The notes below the pieces were generated by a model. It was not told the DNA's origin and did no database searches. It saw only the letters and a list, made by a program, of their open reading frames with translations. A DNA stretch of 64,000 nucleotides from RGIG3159 sp034927685 (GTDB lineage: Bacteria; Bacillota; Clostridia; Oscillospirales; Oscillospiraceae): the NCBI GenBank assembly GCA_034927685.1, contig JAYFPO010000009.1:74965-138964 (forward strand). The letters run 5' to 3'. The position numbers were made by a program, and so were the translations under genes. The first letter of the stretch is position 1; each line of letters begins with the position of its first letter. Shown here piece by piece: positions 26,029 through 34,391 of the stretch.

Positions 26029-28005
26029 TTATGAAATGTCCGCCAGGTCCAGGAACTCGCTGCCGTGGGCTGCGATGTGGTCCTTGCGGCCCGCCAGATT
26101 ATCACCCAGCAGAAGGTCAAAGTACTGTGCGGTGCGTTCGGCTTCCTCCGGTATGACTTTGATCAGCCGCCGGGTCTTCGGATTCATGGTGGTCATCCAC
26201 ATCATCTCCGGGTCGTTCTCGCCCAGGCCCTTGGACCGTGCGATCTGGCACTTCTTGCCGCCGAGCTTTGCGAGAATTGCCGCCTTTTCCGCTTCGGTGT
26301 AGGCAAAATACGTCTTGTCCTTCGTGTTGAGCTCAAAGAGCGGCGACTCGGCGATGTAGACGAAGCCCTCCTGAATCAGCGTTGGGGTCAGGCGGTAGAG
26401 CATGGTCAGAATCAGCGCGCGGATCTGGTAGCCGTCCACATCGGCGTCGGTGCAGATGACCACCTTGTTCCACCGCAGGCTGCCGAGGTCGAAGGCGGCC
26501 AAATCCTTGACGTGGCGATCTTTGACCTCCACGCCGCAGCCCAGCACACGGATGAGGTCCGTGATGATCTCGGACTTGAAAATCCGGGCATAGTCGGCCT
26601 TGAGGCAGTTTAAAATCTTGCCGCGCACCGGCATAATCCCCTGATATTCGGAGTCCCGCGACTGCTTGACGGAGCCCATGGCGGAGTCGCCCTCGACGAT
26701 GTAGAGTTCCCGCCGGTCCACGTCCTTGCTGCGGCAGTCCACGAACTTCTGGACACGGTTGCCAATGTCCATGGTGCCGGAGAGCTTCTTCTTGATGCTG
26801 AGCCGCGTCCGCTCCGCGGTTTCGCGGCTGCGCTTGTTGAGCAGAACCTGATTTGCGATTTTTTCGGCTTCGTCCTTGTTCTCAATGAAATAGACCTGCA
26901 GACGGGCACGGAAGAATTCTGTCATGGCCTCCTGCACGAAGCGGTTGTTGATGGCCTTTTTCGTCTGGTTTTCGTAGGAGGTCATCGTGGAAAAGCAGTT
27001 GGTCACAAGAATCAGGCAGTCCTGCACGTCCTGAAAGGTGATCTTCGATTCGCTCTTCGTGTATTTCCCTGCCTGCTTTAAATAGGCGTCGATTGCGTAG
27101 ACGAAGGCGTTTTTCGCGGCCTTGTCCGGTGCGCCGCCATGCTCGAGCCAGGAGGAGTTATGGTAGTATTCCAGGCGGCAGACGGAGGGCGAGAAGCACA
27201 GCGCCGCCGAGAGCCTGACCTTGTATTCCGGCTTGTCCTCACGGTCGCGGCCCTTGCGCTCGGCCTCCCAGTACTGCGGCGCGGTCATGGCCGCGTCGCC
27301 GACCAGCTCTGCGACGTAGTCAAGAATGCCGTTTTCGTAGCGGTAGTCGGTCGTTTCAAATTTGCCGCCGACCTGGTTGCGGAAGCGGAAGGTGACGCCC
27401 TTGTTGACCACGGCCTGGCGTTTCATGCTCTCCTCAAAGTACTCCTTTGGGATATCGATGTCCGTGAACACGTCGAGGTCCGGCAGAAAGCGGAAGCAGG
27501 AACCGGTTTTTTTTCGGTCGGCGGGCGTCTTCCGGAGGCCGCCGACGTTTTCGCCTCGCTCGAAGTGGAGCGAGTAGGTGCAGCCGTCCCGGCGGACTGT
27601 GGCGTCGAAATAGCGGGAGGCATACTGCGTGGCGCACGCGCCGAGGCCGTTGAGGCCCAGGGAGTACTCATAGTTCTCGCCGGAGTTGTTGTCGTATTTG
27701 CCGCCGGCGTAGAGCTCACAAAAGACCAGCTCCCAGTTGAAGCGCTGCTCCTTTTCGTTGAAATCTACCGGACAGCCGCGGCCAAAGTCCTCCACCTCGA
27801 TGGAGTGGTCCTCGTACCGCGTCACGGTCACCAGATCGCCGTGGCCCTCCCGGGCCTCGTCGATGGCATTGGACATAATTTCAAACGCCGCGTGCTCGCA
27901 GCCCTCCAGCCCGTCGGAGCCGAAGATGACCGCCGGGCGTTTCCGCACCCGCTCCGCACCCTTCAGGGCCGAAATGGATTCGTTGCCGTAGTTCTTCTTT
28001 GCCAT
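26029..28005 (-). CDS. Type IIA topoisomerase subunit B, ParE-like divergent paralogue
   Basis: 658 residues. GHKL ATPase domain at the N terminus (EIMSNAIDEAREG, DFGRGCPVD, LGLNGLGACATQ), transducer, and TOPRIM domain with IVEGDSAMGS and the acidic triplet TDADVDG. Two ATGs lie 6 bp apart; the inner one at 28,005 is correctly spaced from GAGGA. It forms an operon with the A subunit. The ATP-site asparagine is embedded in SNAIDEAR rather than the common NSIDEA. Confidence 0.88.
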   Translation of the reverse strand: MAKKNYGNESISALKGAERVRKRPAVIFGSDGLEGCEHAAFEIMSNAIDEAREGHGDLVTVTRYEDHSIEVEDFGRGCPVDFNEKEQRFNWELVFCELYAGGKYDNNSGENYEYSLGLNGLGACATQYASRYFDATVRRDGCTYSLHFERGENVGGLRKTPADRKKTGSCFRFLPDLDVFTDIDIPKEYFEESMKRQAVVNKGVTFRFRNQVGGKFETTDYRYENGILDYVAELVGDAAMTAPQYWEAERKGRDREDKPEYKVRLSAALCFSPSVCRLEYYHNSSWLEHGGAPDKAAKNAFVYAIDAYLKQAGKYTKSESKITFQDVQDCLILVTNCFSTMTSYENQTKKAINNRFVQEAMTEFFRARLQVYFIENKDEAEKIANQVLLNKRSRETAERTRLSIKKKLSGTMDIGNRVQKFVDCRSKDVDRRELYIVEGDSAMGSVKQSRDSEYQGIMPVRGKILNCLKADYARIFKSEIITDLIRVLGCGVEVKDRHVKDLAAFDLGSLRWNKVVICTDADVDGYQIRALILTMLYRLTPTLIQEGFVYIAESPLFELNTKDKTYFAYTEAEKAAILAKLGGKKCQIARSKGLGENDPEMMWMTTMNPKTRRLIKVIPEEAERTAQYFDLLLGDNLAGRKDHIAAHGSEFLDLADIS

Positions 28006-28236
28006 GTGCATTCCTCACAACATTTAGCTTGCTTTTTCCCCAAAAATACCCAACATATTGTTTCTAGTATACCCCAAAGCGGCAATAAAGTCAATTGTGG
28101 CTCCTTCCTGAGGCGCCCGCTGAGGAGGGCGCTGTCGCGCGCCGAACTGGCAGAGCGTACGCGTGCTCCTCTGTGCCCGCCGGGTTTGGCGATGGAGCGT
28201 ATGCTCTCCCGCCGCAGCTTCACGCGTGTTCCTCGG

Positions 28237-28998
28237 TCAGCGGGAGGCGATGGATTCCACGTCCGGCAGAGGACGCCGGCCGGGGTTCTCCGGACCCCAG
28301 GCGGGCAGGGGAAGGCGCTGCATCGCACCAAAAATCCGGGCCTTGAGATCGGGATAGTCTGCGGAGAGCCGGTAGATCAGGTCCTTCACCTCCTGCCGTT
28401 TGGTCTGCTTGTCTGCCGGGCAGTTGTTATGGACCACCGGCAGCGCCATTTTCTCCGCAAAATGCGTGATGGTCTGCTCTGAGAGATAGAGCATGGGCCG
28501 GATCTGCGTAATGCCGGTGCGGTCCAGCAGCGTCACGGGCTGGAAGCAGCTCAGACGTCCCTCGTAGAACAGGCTCAGGAGAAAGGTCTCCACCGCGTCG
28601 TCATAGTGGTGCCCCAGCGCGACTTTGTTGCAGCCTCGCTCCAGCAGCACCTCGTTGAGCGAACCGCGCCGCATCTTTGCGCACATGGAGCAGGGATTTT
28701 TCTCCCTCCGGTATTCAAAAATCACCGGCGCGATTTCTGTTTTTTTTATGGAATAGGGAACATGCAGCGTCTCGCAGAGCTGTGCGACGCCGGAAAAGTC
28801 CATCCCCGGCAGGCCCATGTCGACGGTCACGGCTTCCAGGGAGAACGGCTCCGGGTAGAATTCCCGCAGTTTTGCGAGCAGATACAGGAGCGTCAGGGAG
28901 TCCTTGCCGCCGGAGACGCCAACGGCAATTTTGTCTCCCGCTCCGATCATATGATAATCGTCCGCGCAGCGGCGGACCAGACCCAGCAGCTTCTGCAT
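28237..28998 (-). CDS. ttcA: TtcA-like tRNA 2-thiocytidine synthetase
   Basis: 253 residues. PP-loop ATP pyrophosphatase motif SGGKDS at 29-34, cluster-binding C103-x2-C106 (PCSMCAKM) with C193 (NNCPADKQ) as the likely third ligand, and GHHYDDAVET. This is the TtcA pattern: thiolation of cytidine 32 with an iron-sulfur cluster. Other TtcA/TilS superfamily members share the PP-loop, so the exact target is inferred. The C-terminal 20 residues are proline/arginine-rich and not conserved. RBS AAAGGAG 7 bp before ATG. Confidence 0.85.
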   Translation of the reverse strand: MQKLLGLVRRCADDYHMIGAGDKIAVGVSGGKDSLTLLYLLAKLREFYPEPFSLEAVTVDMGLPGMDFSGVAQLCETLHVPYSIKKTEIAPVIFEYRREKNPCSMCAKMRRGSLNEVLLERGCNKVALGHHYDDAVETFLLSLFYEGRLSCFQPVTLLDRTGITQIRPMLYLSEQTITHFAEKMALPVVHNNCPADKQTKRQEVKDLIYRLSADYPDLKARIFGAMQRLPLPAWGPENPGRRPLPDVESIASR

Positions 28999-29111
28999 GG
29001 TGGTCTCCTTTCAAAACGTAATTTGCATCTAGAGCAAATGAGAGTAAATATGAGAAAAACAGAGTATTTGAGAGTTCTATCGGCGGAAAATTAAAAAAAC
29101 GAAAAAAGTAG

Positions 29112-29190
29112 TTGACACGAAAAAAACCTTGTGATATAAAAAGGAAGCGCATTTATGATTCTAAACGTGCGCTGAGACATTGTCAAAAAA
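29112..29190 (+). promoter_or_regulatory. Promoter and leader of rplM-rpsI
   Basis: TTGACA at 29,112-29,117, 17-bp spacer, TATAAA at 29,135-29,140: a near-consensus sigma-A promoter. The leader begins with AGCGCA ... TGCGCT (29,146-29,173), a stem that could act in autoregulation by L13, as in other Firmicutes, though the fold is not verified. Confidence 0.75.
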
Positions 29191-29219
29191 ATTTTTTTGC
29201 GATACATGGAGGAAACACA

Positions 29220-29648
29220 ATGACTACTATGGCAAAGAAAGAGAACGTCACACGCAAGTGGTACGTTCTTGACGCAGCCGGAAAGCCCCTGGGCCGCACC
29301 GCCGTCGTCGCCGCCAATCTGCTGCGCGGCAAGCTGAAAACCGACTTTACCCCCAATGTCGACTGCGGCGACTTTGTCATCGTCGTCAACTGCAACAAGG
29401 CGGTTTTGACCGGCAAGAAGCTTGAGCACAAGCTGTATCAGCACCACACCGGCTGGATCGGCCACCTGAAGGAGGTCAAGTACCGTACCCTGATGGAGGA
29501 ACGTCCTGAGTTCGCCATGGAGCTGGCCGTCAAGGGCATGTTGCCGAAGAACTCCATCGGCCACGCCGCACTGACCCGCCTGAAGCTGTATGCGGGCCCC
29601 GAGCATGAGAACGCTGCCCAGAAGCCCGAAGCCTGGACCATGGACTAA
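29220..29648 (+). CDS. rplM: 50S ribosomal protein L13
   Basis: 142 residues, standard length. WYVLDAAGKPLGRTA, VDCGDFVIVVNCNKA and the KGMLPKNSIGHAALTRLKLY block are diagnostic. Early-assembling 23S-binding protein. GGAGGA is 7 bp before the ATG. It is followed after 15 bp by rpsI, the universal pair. Confidence 0.99.
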   Translation: MTTMAKKENVTRKWYVLDAAGKPLGRTAVVAANLLRGKLKTDFTPNVDCGDFVIVVNCNKAVLTGKKLEHKLYQHHTGWIGHLKEVKYRTLMEERPEFAMELAVKGMLPKNSIGHAALTRLKLYAGPEHENAAQKPEAWTMD

Positions 29649-29663
29649 CGGAGGTAAAGAACT

Positions 29664-30068
29664 ATGTATGAATCCAAGAGACCTTATCAGTACGGCACCG
29701 GCAGACGGAAGTCCTCTGTCGCCAGAGTCCGTGTTTATGAAAACGGTACCGGTTCCATCGTCATCAATGGCCGCGAGATTGACGACTACTTCGGCCTTGA
29801 AACGCTGAAGCTGATCGTTCGGCAGCCCCTGGTCCTGACCGAGCAGTTCGGTAAGGTGGACGTGATCTGCACCGTCACCGGCGGCGGCGTGACCGGCCAG
29901 GCCGGCGCCATCCGGCACGGCATTTCCCGCGCCCTGCTGACTGTCAACCCCGAGTTCCGCGCCGCCCTGAAGGCCGCCGGGTTCCTGACCCGCGACCCGA
30001 GAATGAAGGAGCGGAAGAAGTACGGTCTGAAAGCAGCCCGGAAAGCACCGCAGTTCTCCAAGCGCTGA
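29664..30068 (+). CDS. rpsI: 30S ribosomal protein S9
   Basis: 134 residues. GTGRRKSSVARVRVY at the N terminus, GGGVTGQAGAIRHGISRAL in the middle, and the basic tail ending FSKR that reaches the P-site tRNA. RBS ACGGAGGTAA upstream. A strong terminator follows. Confidence 0.99.
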   Translation: MYESKRPYQYGTGRRKSSVARVRVYENGTGSIVINGREIDDYFGLETLKLIVRQPLVLTEQFGKVDVICTVTGGGVTGQAGAIRHGISRALLTVNPEFRAALKAAGFLTRDPRMKERKKYGLKAARKAPQFSKR

Positions 30069-30074
30069 TTTTTC

Positions 30075-30113
30075 AAGAAATCCCTGGAACCTCAAAGGTT
30101 TCAGGGATTTCTT
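30075..30113 (+). terminator. Terminator of rplM-rpsI
   Basis: AAGAAATCCCTGGAACC and AGGTTTCAGGGATTTCTT around a TCAA loop; self-complementary, so it also has A/T runs on both sides. Confidence 0.88.
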
Positions 30114-30199
30114 TATCGAGTAAAGTATGGAAAAATGTAGCATAAAAAACGAAAAAAGCTGAGGTTCAATTTGAGGTTCAAAGCTCATTTCTTGGCGTT

Positions 30200-30281
30200 G
30201 GGGCACAACGAAAAAACCCAAAAGGCCGGCGCGGCAATTGCCGCGCCGGCCTTTTGGGCACAGTACTTCCTTGCGTGCCCC
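30200..30281. repeat. Nested inverted repeat with 42-bp perfect palindrome
   Basis: Bases 30,217-30,258 are a perfect palindrome built on CCCAAAAGGCCGGCGCGGCA. An outer pair GGGGCAC (30,200) / GTGCCCC (30,275) encloses it. It lies between convergent rpsI and marR. With A6 on the left it would end the marR transcript on the reverse strand; the size is more than a normal terminator needs. The rest of 30,114-30,351 holds no gene. Confidence 0.75.
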
Positions 30282-30351
30282 GCCGGTTGCCTTTGGGCCG
30301 CCTTATGTGGAAGGGCACTCCAGGGAAGACGTTCGCCCGGAAAAAGGCGGA

Positions 30352-30813
30352 TCAGTCCATGTTATGCGGCGTGTCCGGAAGCTGGACTTCCGTCATCAGC
30401 TCCCGGCTGATAACGGTCAGCATCTCCTCCAGCTTGGCGCACTCGGCCAGCGTGAAACGACGGGCGATGCGGTCCATAACCTCCAGCATGTAAGAAATAC
30501 TGATGTTATAGTAGTCCACATACTTCTGGGTGATCTCCAGATGATACTCCCGCCGATCGTCCTCGGACTGAATTTTGTAGAGATATCCCTTTTTGATGAG
30601 GCTGTTGACCTTGTAGGCCGCGTTGGGCGGGGAAATGCGCATGAAGGTGGCAAATTCGTTCACCGTTGGGTTGCCAAGCGCCTGAATGGCCTCCATGCAG
30701 AAGGTTTCCACCGTGGTAAGGCTGGCCTCACGGCTTTGAAACCGCTGGAAGATCTCCTGATAGAAATGCAGCTTAAATTTCGTATACACATTAAAAAAGG
30801 CGTACTTCAGCAT
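30352..30813 (-). CDS. MarR-family regulator at the end of the fatty acid operon
   Basis: 153-residue winged-helix protein: TVNEFATFMRISPPNAAYKV is the recognition helix region and EDDRREYHLEITQKY the wing (DxR motif). In streptococci and others a MarR protein, FabT, controls fatty acid synthesis genes; this one is the last gene of the fab operon, so it is a good candidate for an autoregulated FabT-like repressor. Homology at that level is not shown here. The longer open frame upstream was rejected because ATG at 30,813 follows AGAGAGCGG and starts the conserved LKYAFFNVYTKF. Confidence 0.85.
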   Translation of the reverse strand: MLKYAFFNVYTKFKLHFYQEIFQRFQSREASLTTVETFCMEAIQALGNPTVNEFATFMRISPPNAAYKVNSLIKKGYLYKIQSEDDRREYHLEITQKYVDYYNISISYMLEVMDRIARRFTLAECAKLEEMLTVISRELMTEVQLPDTPHNMD

Positions 30814-30878
30814 GATATCCGCTCTCTTTCCCGCGTGTTTTTCTCTATTAGTATAAGCATTTCGCGGGAAAAAGGCAA

Positions 30879-31313
30879 TCATCTTTCTTCACTGATGGCA
30901 AAAGTCAGCTCTGCCGTGCAGGCAAGCTGGCCATTGACTGTTGCCTTGCACGCCCCGATGCCCACCGGTCCCCGCTGCTTCGTCAGTACGCACTCCATTT
31001 CCAGCACGTCGCCGGGCGTGACCTTGCGCCGAAAGCGGGCGCATTTTACGCCGCCGAATAAGGCGAGCTTGCCCCGATTTTCCGGCAGGGAGAGGAGCGC
31101 CACGCCGCCCACCTGGGCCATGGCCTCCAGAATCAGCACGCCGGGCATGATGTGCTCCTGGGGGAAATGGCCGCAGAAGAACGGCTCGTTGACGGAGACG
31201 CACTTGATGCCCTTGGCCCACGCGCCCGGTTCGCAGTCGGTGATCCGGTCCACCAGGGCGAAGGGAAAGCGGTGGGGGAGGATCTCCGCGATTTGATTGG
31301 AATTCAGCTGCAT
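30879..31313 (-). CDS. fabZ: (3R)-hydroxyacyl-ACP dehydratase
   Basis: 144 residues, hot-dog fold. Catalytic H49 in FFCGHFPQEHIMPG and E63 in LILEAMAQ. Dehydrates 3-hydroxyacyl-ACP in each elongation cycle. As there is no fabA-like gene here, unsaturated acid formation must depend on another route. Its start is 2 bp from the fabF stop. Confidence 0.97.
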   Translation of the reverse strand: MQLNSNQIAEILPHRFPFALVDRITDCEPGAWAKGIKCVSVNEPFFCGHFPQEHIMPGVLILEAMAQVGGVALLSLPENRGKLALFGGVKCARFRRKVTPGDVLEMECVLTKQRGPVGIGACKATVNGQLACTAELTFAISEER

Positions 31314-31314
31314 G

Positions 31315-32556
31315 TCAAGCCTCCCATTTCTTCAGCAAAATGCTGCCGTTGTGGCCGCCGAAGCCCAGTGAGTTGGACAGGGCATAGCGGACGCCCGCCG
31401 CCCGGCCCACGTTTGGAACCACGTCCAGATCGCATTCCGGGTCCGGCGACTGATAGTGGATGGTGGCGGGCAGAAAGCCATCCCGCAGGGTGAGCGCGGT
31501 AAATATGGCTTCCACGGCTCCCGCCGCCCCCAGCATGTGGCCGGTCATGGACTTGGTGGAACTGATGGCCAACTGGCAGGCATGATCTCCGAACACCGAC
31601 TTCACGGCCGCGGTCTCTCCGGCGTCGTTCAAGCGGGTGGAGGTCCCGTGGGCATTGATATAGTCTACGTCCTCCGGCTTGATCCCGGCGTCGGCGATGG
31701 CCAGCGCCATGGCCTTGGCGCCGCCGGAGCCGTCGGGCCGTGGGGCGGTCATGTGGTAGGCGTCGCAGGTGGCGCCGTAGCCGACGACCTCGGCATAGAT
31801 CTTTGCGCCGCGGGCCTGGGCGCGGCCCAGCTCCTCCAGGAGCAGGATGCCGGCGCCCTCGCCCAGCACAAAGCCGCTGCGCTCCGCATCGAAGGGGATG
31901 GAAGCCCGGTTGGGATCGTCGCTCTGGCTCAGGGCCTTCATAGAGGTAAAGCCCCCGAAGGCCAGCGGCGTCACGCAGGCCTCCGTGCCGCCGCAGAGCA
32001 TCACGTCGGCGTAGCCGTCCCGGATGTAGTGGAAGGCGTCGCCCACGGCGTTGGTGCCGCCGGCACAGGCGGTGACGGGACAGCCGCACATCCCACGGAA
32101 GCCGAAGTCGATGGCCACTTGTCCGGCGGCCATGTTGCAGATCGCGGTGGGAATGTAGAAGGGGGATACCCGGTCCCAGCCCCGGGCAAGACCCCGATCG
32201 TGCTCGCTTTCCGTGATGGAAAGACCGCCGATGCCGCTGGAAATGATGACGCCGCAGCGGTCCAAGTCCGCGTCTTCCGGGCGGAAGCTCGCGTCGGCCA
32301 AAGCCTCCCGGGACGAGACCACAGCGAACTGGGTAAAGCGCCCCATGCGTTTGGCCTCGGGCTTGCTCAGACGCTGCTCCGGGACAAAGCCCTTGACTTC
32401 GGCGGCCAGCGTCACTTTCTGATCCGCGGTGTCAAATTGGGTCACGGGCGCGATGCCGCACACGCCGTCCTTCACGGCCTGCCAGCTCTCCGGCCCGGTG
32501 AGGCCCACGGGGGTGATGGCCCCGAGGCCGGTGATGACGACTCTGCGTCGTTCCAT
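31315..32556 (-). CDS. fabF: 3-oxoacyl-ACP synthase II
   Basis: 413 residues, thiolase fold condensing enzyme. C164 in VTACAGGTNAVGD is the acyl-accepting cysteine (the usual ATGTH reads AGGTN), with histidines in INAHGTST and MTGHMLGAAG completing the Cys-His-His triad. Elongates acyl-ACP with malonyl-ACP. RBS GGAGGTATGTT before the ATG. A 147-bp gap separates it from fabG. Confidence 0.97.
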   Translation of the reverse strand: MERRRVVITGLGAITPVGLTGPESWQAVKDGVCGIAPVTQFDTADQKVTLAAEVKGFVPEQRLSKPEAKRMGRFTQFAVVSSREALADASFRPEDADLDRCGVIISSGIGGLSITESEHDRGLARGWDRVSPFYIPTAICNMAAGQVAIDFGFRGMCGCPVTACAGGTNAVGDAFHYIRDGYADVMLCGGTEACVTPLAFGGFTSMKALSQSDDPNRASIPFDAERSGFVLGEGAGILLLEELGRAQARGAKIYAEVVGYGATCDAYHMTAPRPDGSGGAKAMALAIADAGIKPEDVDYINAHGTSTRLNDAGETAAVKSVFGDHACQLAISSTKSMTGHMLGAAGAVEAIFTALTLRDGFLPATIHYQSPDPECDLDVVPNVGRAAGVRYALSNSLGFGGHNGSILLKKWEA

Positions 32557-32703
32557 AACATACCTCCAGAATTTGTAATCATGCTCGCCGCGGCGTATGT
32601 GCGGCGAAAAGTCGACGACCCAGCCACCCTGGGCGGTGTGCGCTAGGGACCGATGTCACATGGCGGTGGGGGAGTCGCAACGAAGCGGGCGTTTCTGAAT
32701 CGG

Positions 32704-33450
32704 CTACATGCTCATGCCCCCGTCGATTGCCAGCACCTGGCCGGTGATGTATCCGGCTGCATCGCTTGCAAGGAAGGAAACAGCCTTTGCCACATCGCCT
32801 GCCGTGCCCAGGCTCTGCATGGGAATGGAGGCCAGCGTGGCGGTTTTTGCTGCCTCCGGCATGGCGGCGGTCATATCGGTCTCAATAAAGCCGGGGGCCA
32901 CGGCGTTGACGGTGACGCCCCGGGTGGCAAGCTCCCTGGCCATGGACTTGGTCAAGCCGAGGATGCCGGCCTTGCTGGCGGCGTAGTTCATCTGGCCCGC
33001 GTTGCCCCGGAGCCCCACCACGCTGCTAAGACTGACGATGCGGCCGTACCGCTGCTTCATCATGGTCCGTGCCACCGCCTTCATGCACAAAAACGTGCCC
33101 TTCAGGTTGGCGTTGACGACGGCGTCGAAGTCCTCTTCCGTCATCCGCATCAGCAGGCCGTCCCGGGTGATGCCGGCGTTGTTCACCAGAATGTGAATGG
33201 CGCCGAATTCCTTGATTGCTGCGTCCATCAGGGCGCCGACCTGCGCGCCGTCCGCGACGTCGCACCGGACAGAAAGCGCCCTGGCGCCAAGGGCCTCGCA
33301 GGCGGACACCGTCTCCTGCGCCGCCGTCTCGTTTCCGGCGTAGCACAGCACCACGTTGGCGCCGCCCTTTGCCAGTTCCAGGCATACGGCCCGGCCAATG
33401 CCGCGGCTGCCGCCGGTGACCACGGCGGTCTTTCCCGTAAACTCCATCAT
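32704..33450 (-). CDS. fabG: 3-oxoacyl-ACP reductase
   Basis: 248-residue short-chain dehydrogenase. NADPH loop TGGSRGIGRA, structural NNAG, and the catalytic YAASKAG with an upstream serine in SLSSVVG. C terminus YITGQVLAIDGGMSM is typical of FabG. Its first codons overlap the fabD stop by 4 bp (ATGA). Confidence 0.97.
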   Translation of the reverse strand: MMEFTGKTAVVTGGSRGIGRAVCLELAKGGANVVLCYAGNETAAQETVSACEALGARALSVRCDVADGAQVGALMDAAIKEFGAIHILVNNAGITRDGLLMRMTEEDFDAVVNANLKGTFLCMKAVARTMMKQRYGRIVSLSSVVGLRGNAGQMNYAASKAGILGLTKSMARELATRGVTVNAVAPGFIETDMTAAMPEAAKTATLASIPMQSLGTAGDVAKAVSFLASDAAGYITGQVLAIDGGMSM

Positions 33451-34391
33451 CCGTTCTCCTTTATCAACTGGCGGAGGGTTTCCTCCAGATTCTCTGCATC
33501 CGCCGCGGACTCCACCGCGCAGACCGGCATCTCCGGCGCAGTTTTCCGCACAAAGCCGAGCAGGGCGTTGCCCGGCCCGATCTCAACGATGGCGTCAACC
33601 TTCATGGAGACGATCTTCCGAATGGAATCCTCCATGAAGACGCTGCTCTGAACCTGCAGGATCAGCAGCTCCGGGATGGTGATACCGTCGTCCTTCACAT
33701 TTCCCAGACAGTTGAAAATGACGGGAATGGCGGCCGGGGCATACGCCACGGATCTGAAGTATTCCCGCAGGGCCTCCCCGGCGGGGGCCATCAGCGGGGT
33801 GTGGAAGGGACCGCTGACTTTCAAGGGCAAGCACCGCCGCGCGCCCTTCTCTGCTGCCAGAGCCGCCGCTTTCTCCACGGCGGCCTTCTCGCCGCCGATG
33901 ACCAGCTGCCCCGGGCAGTTGTAGTTGGCGATGACCACGCAGCCAAGGTCGGATGCATCGTAGCAGGCTGCCTGCAGGGAGAGACGGTCCAGACCCAGAA
34001 CCGCGATCATCGCGCTCTTTCGGCCTGCGGCGGCTTCCTCCATGGCCCGGCCCCGAAAGGCCGTCAGCGCCACCGCCGTTTGGACGTCAAAGACGCCGGC
34101 GGCGTGAAGGGCGGAGTACTCGCCGAGGGACAGTCCGGCCACCACGGAGGGGACGATGCCCTTCTCCCGCAGCACCGCCGTGAGTCCGGCGGCAAAGGCC
34201 ACCATGCAGGGCTGGGTATACCGGGTCTGGTTCAAAACGCCATCCGGGTCCTCAAAGCACACGCGCTTTACGTCAAAATCCAACGAGATGCCGTCCAAAA
34301 CGGCCCGAAAGGCGGGGTAGGCGTCATACAGGTCCGCCCCCATGCCGGGGTGCTGACTACCCTGTCCGGCATATAAAAAACCAAGTTTCAT
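33447..34391 (-). CDS. fabD: Malonyl-CoA:ACP transacylase
   Basis: 314 residues. Nucleophile S88 in GLSLGEY (the common GHSLGE with His replaced by Leu), quartet QGSQ at the N terminus, and the catalytic His in SGPFHTPLM. Loads malonyl onto ACP for FabH and FabF. The open frame extends 64 codons upstream, but ATG at 34,391 overlaps the upstream stop as ATGA and starts MKLGFLYAGQGSQ. Confidence 0.96.
   Translation of the reverse strand: MKLGFLYAGQGSQHPGMGADLYDAYPAFRAVLDGISLDFDVKRVCFEDPDGVLNQTRYTQPCMVAFAAGLTAVLREKGIVPSVVAGLSLGEYSALHAAGVFDVQTAVALTAFRGRAMEEAAAGRKSAMIAVLGLDRLSLQAACYDASDLGCVVIANYNCPGQLVIGGEKAAVEKAAALAAEKGARRCLPLKVSGPFHTPLMAPAGEALREYFRSVAYAPAAIPVIFNCLGNVKDDGITIPELLILQVQSSVFMEDSIRKIVSMKVDAIVEIGPGNALLGFVRKTAPEMPVCAVESAADAENLEETLRQLIKENG

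Noticed and set aside
30160..30190. Short direct repeat GAGGTTCAA near rpsI as an attachment site
   Set aside because: Two 9-bp copies in a row with no mobile gene or second boundary.
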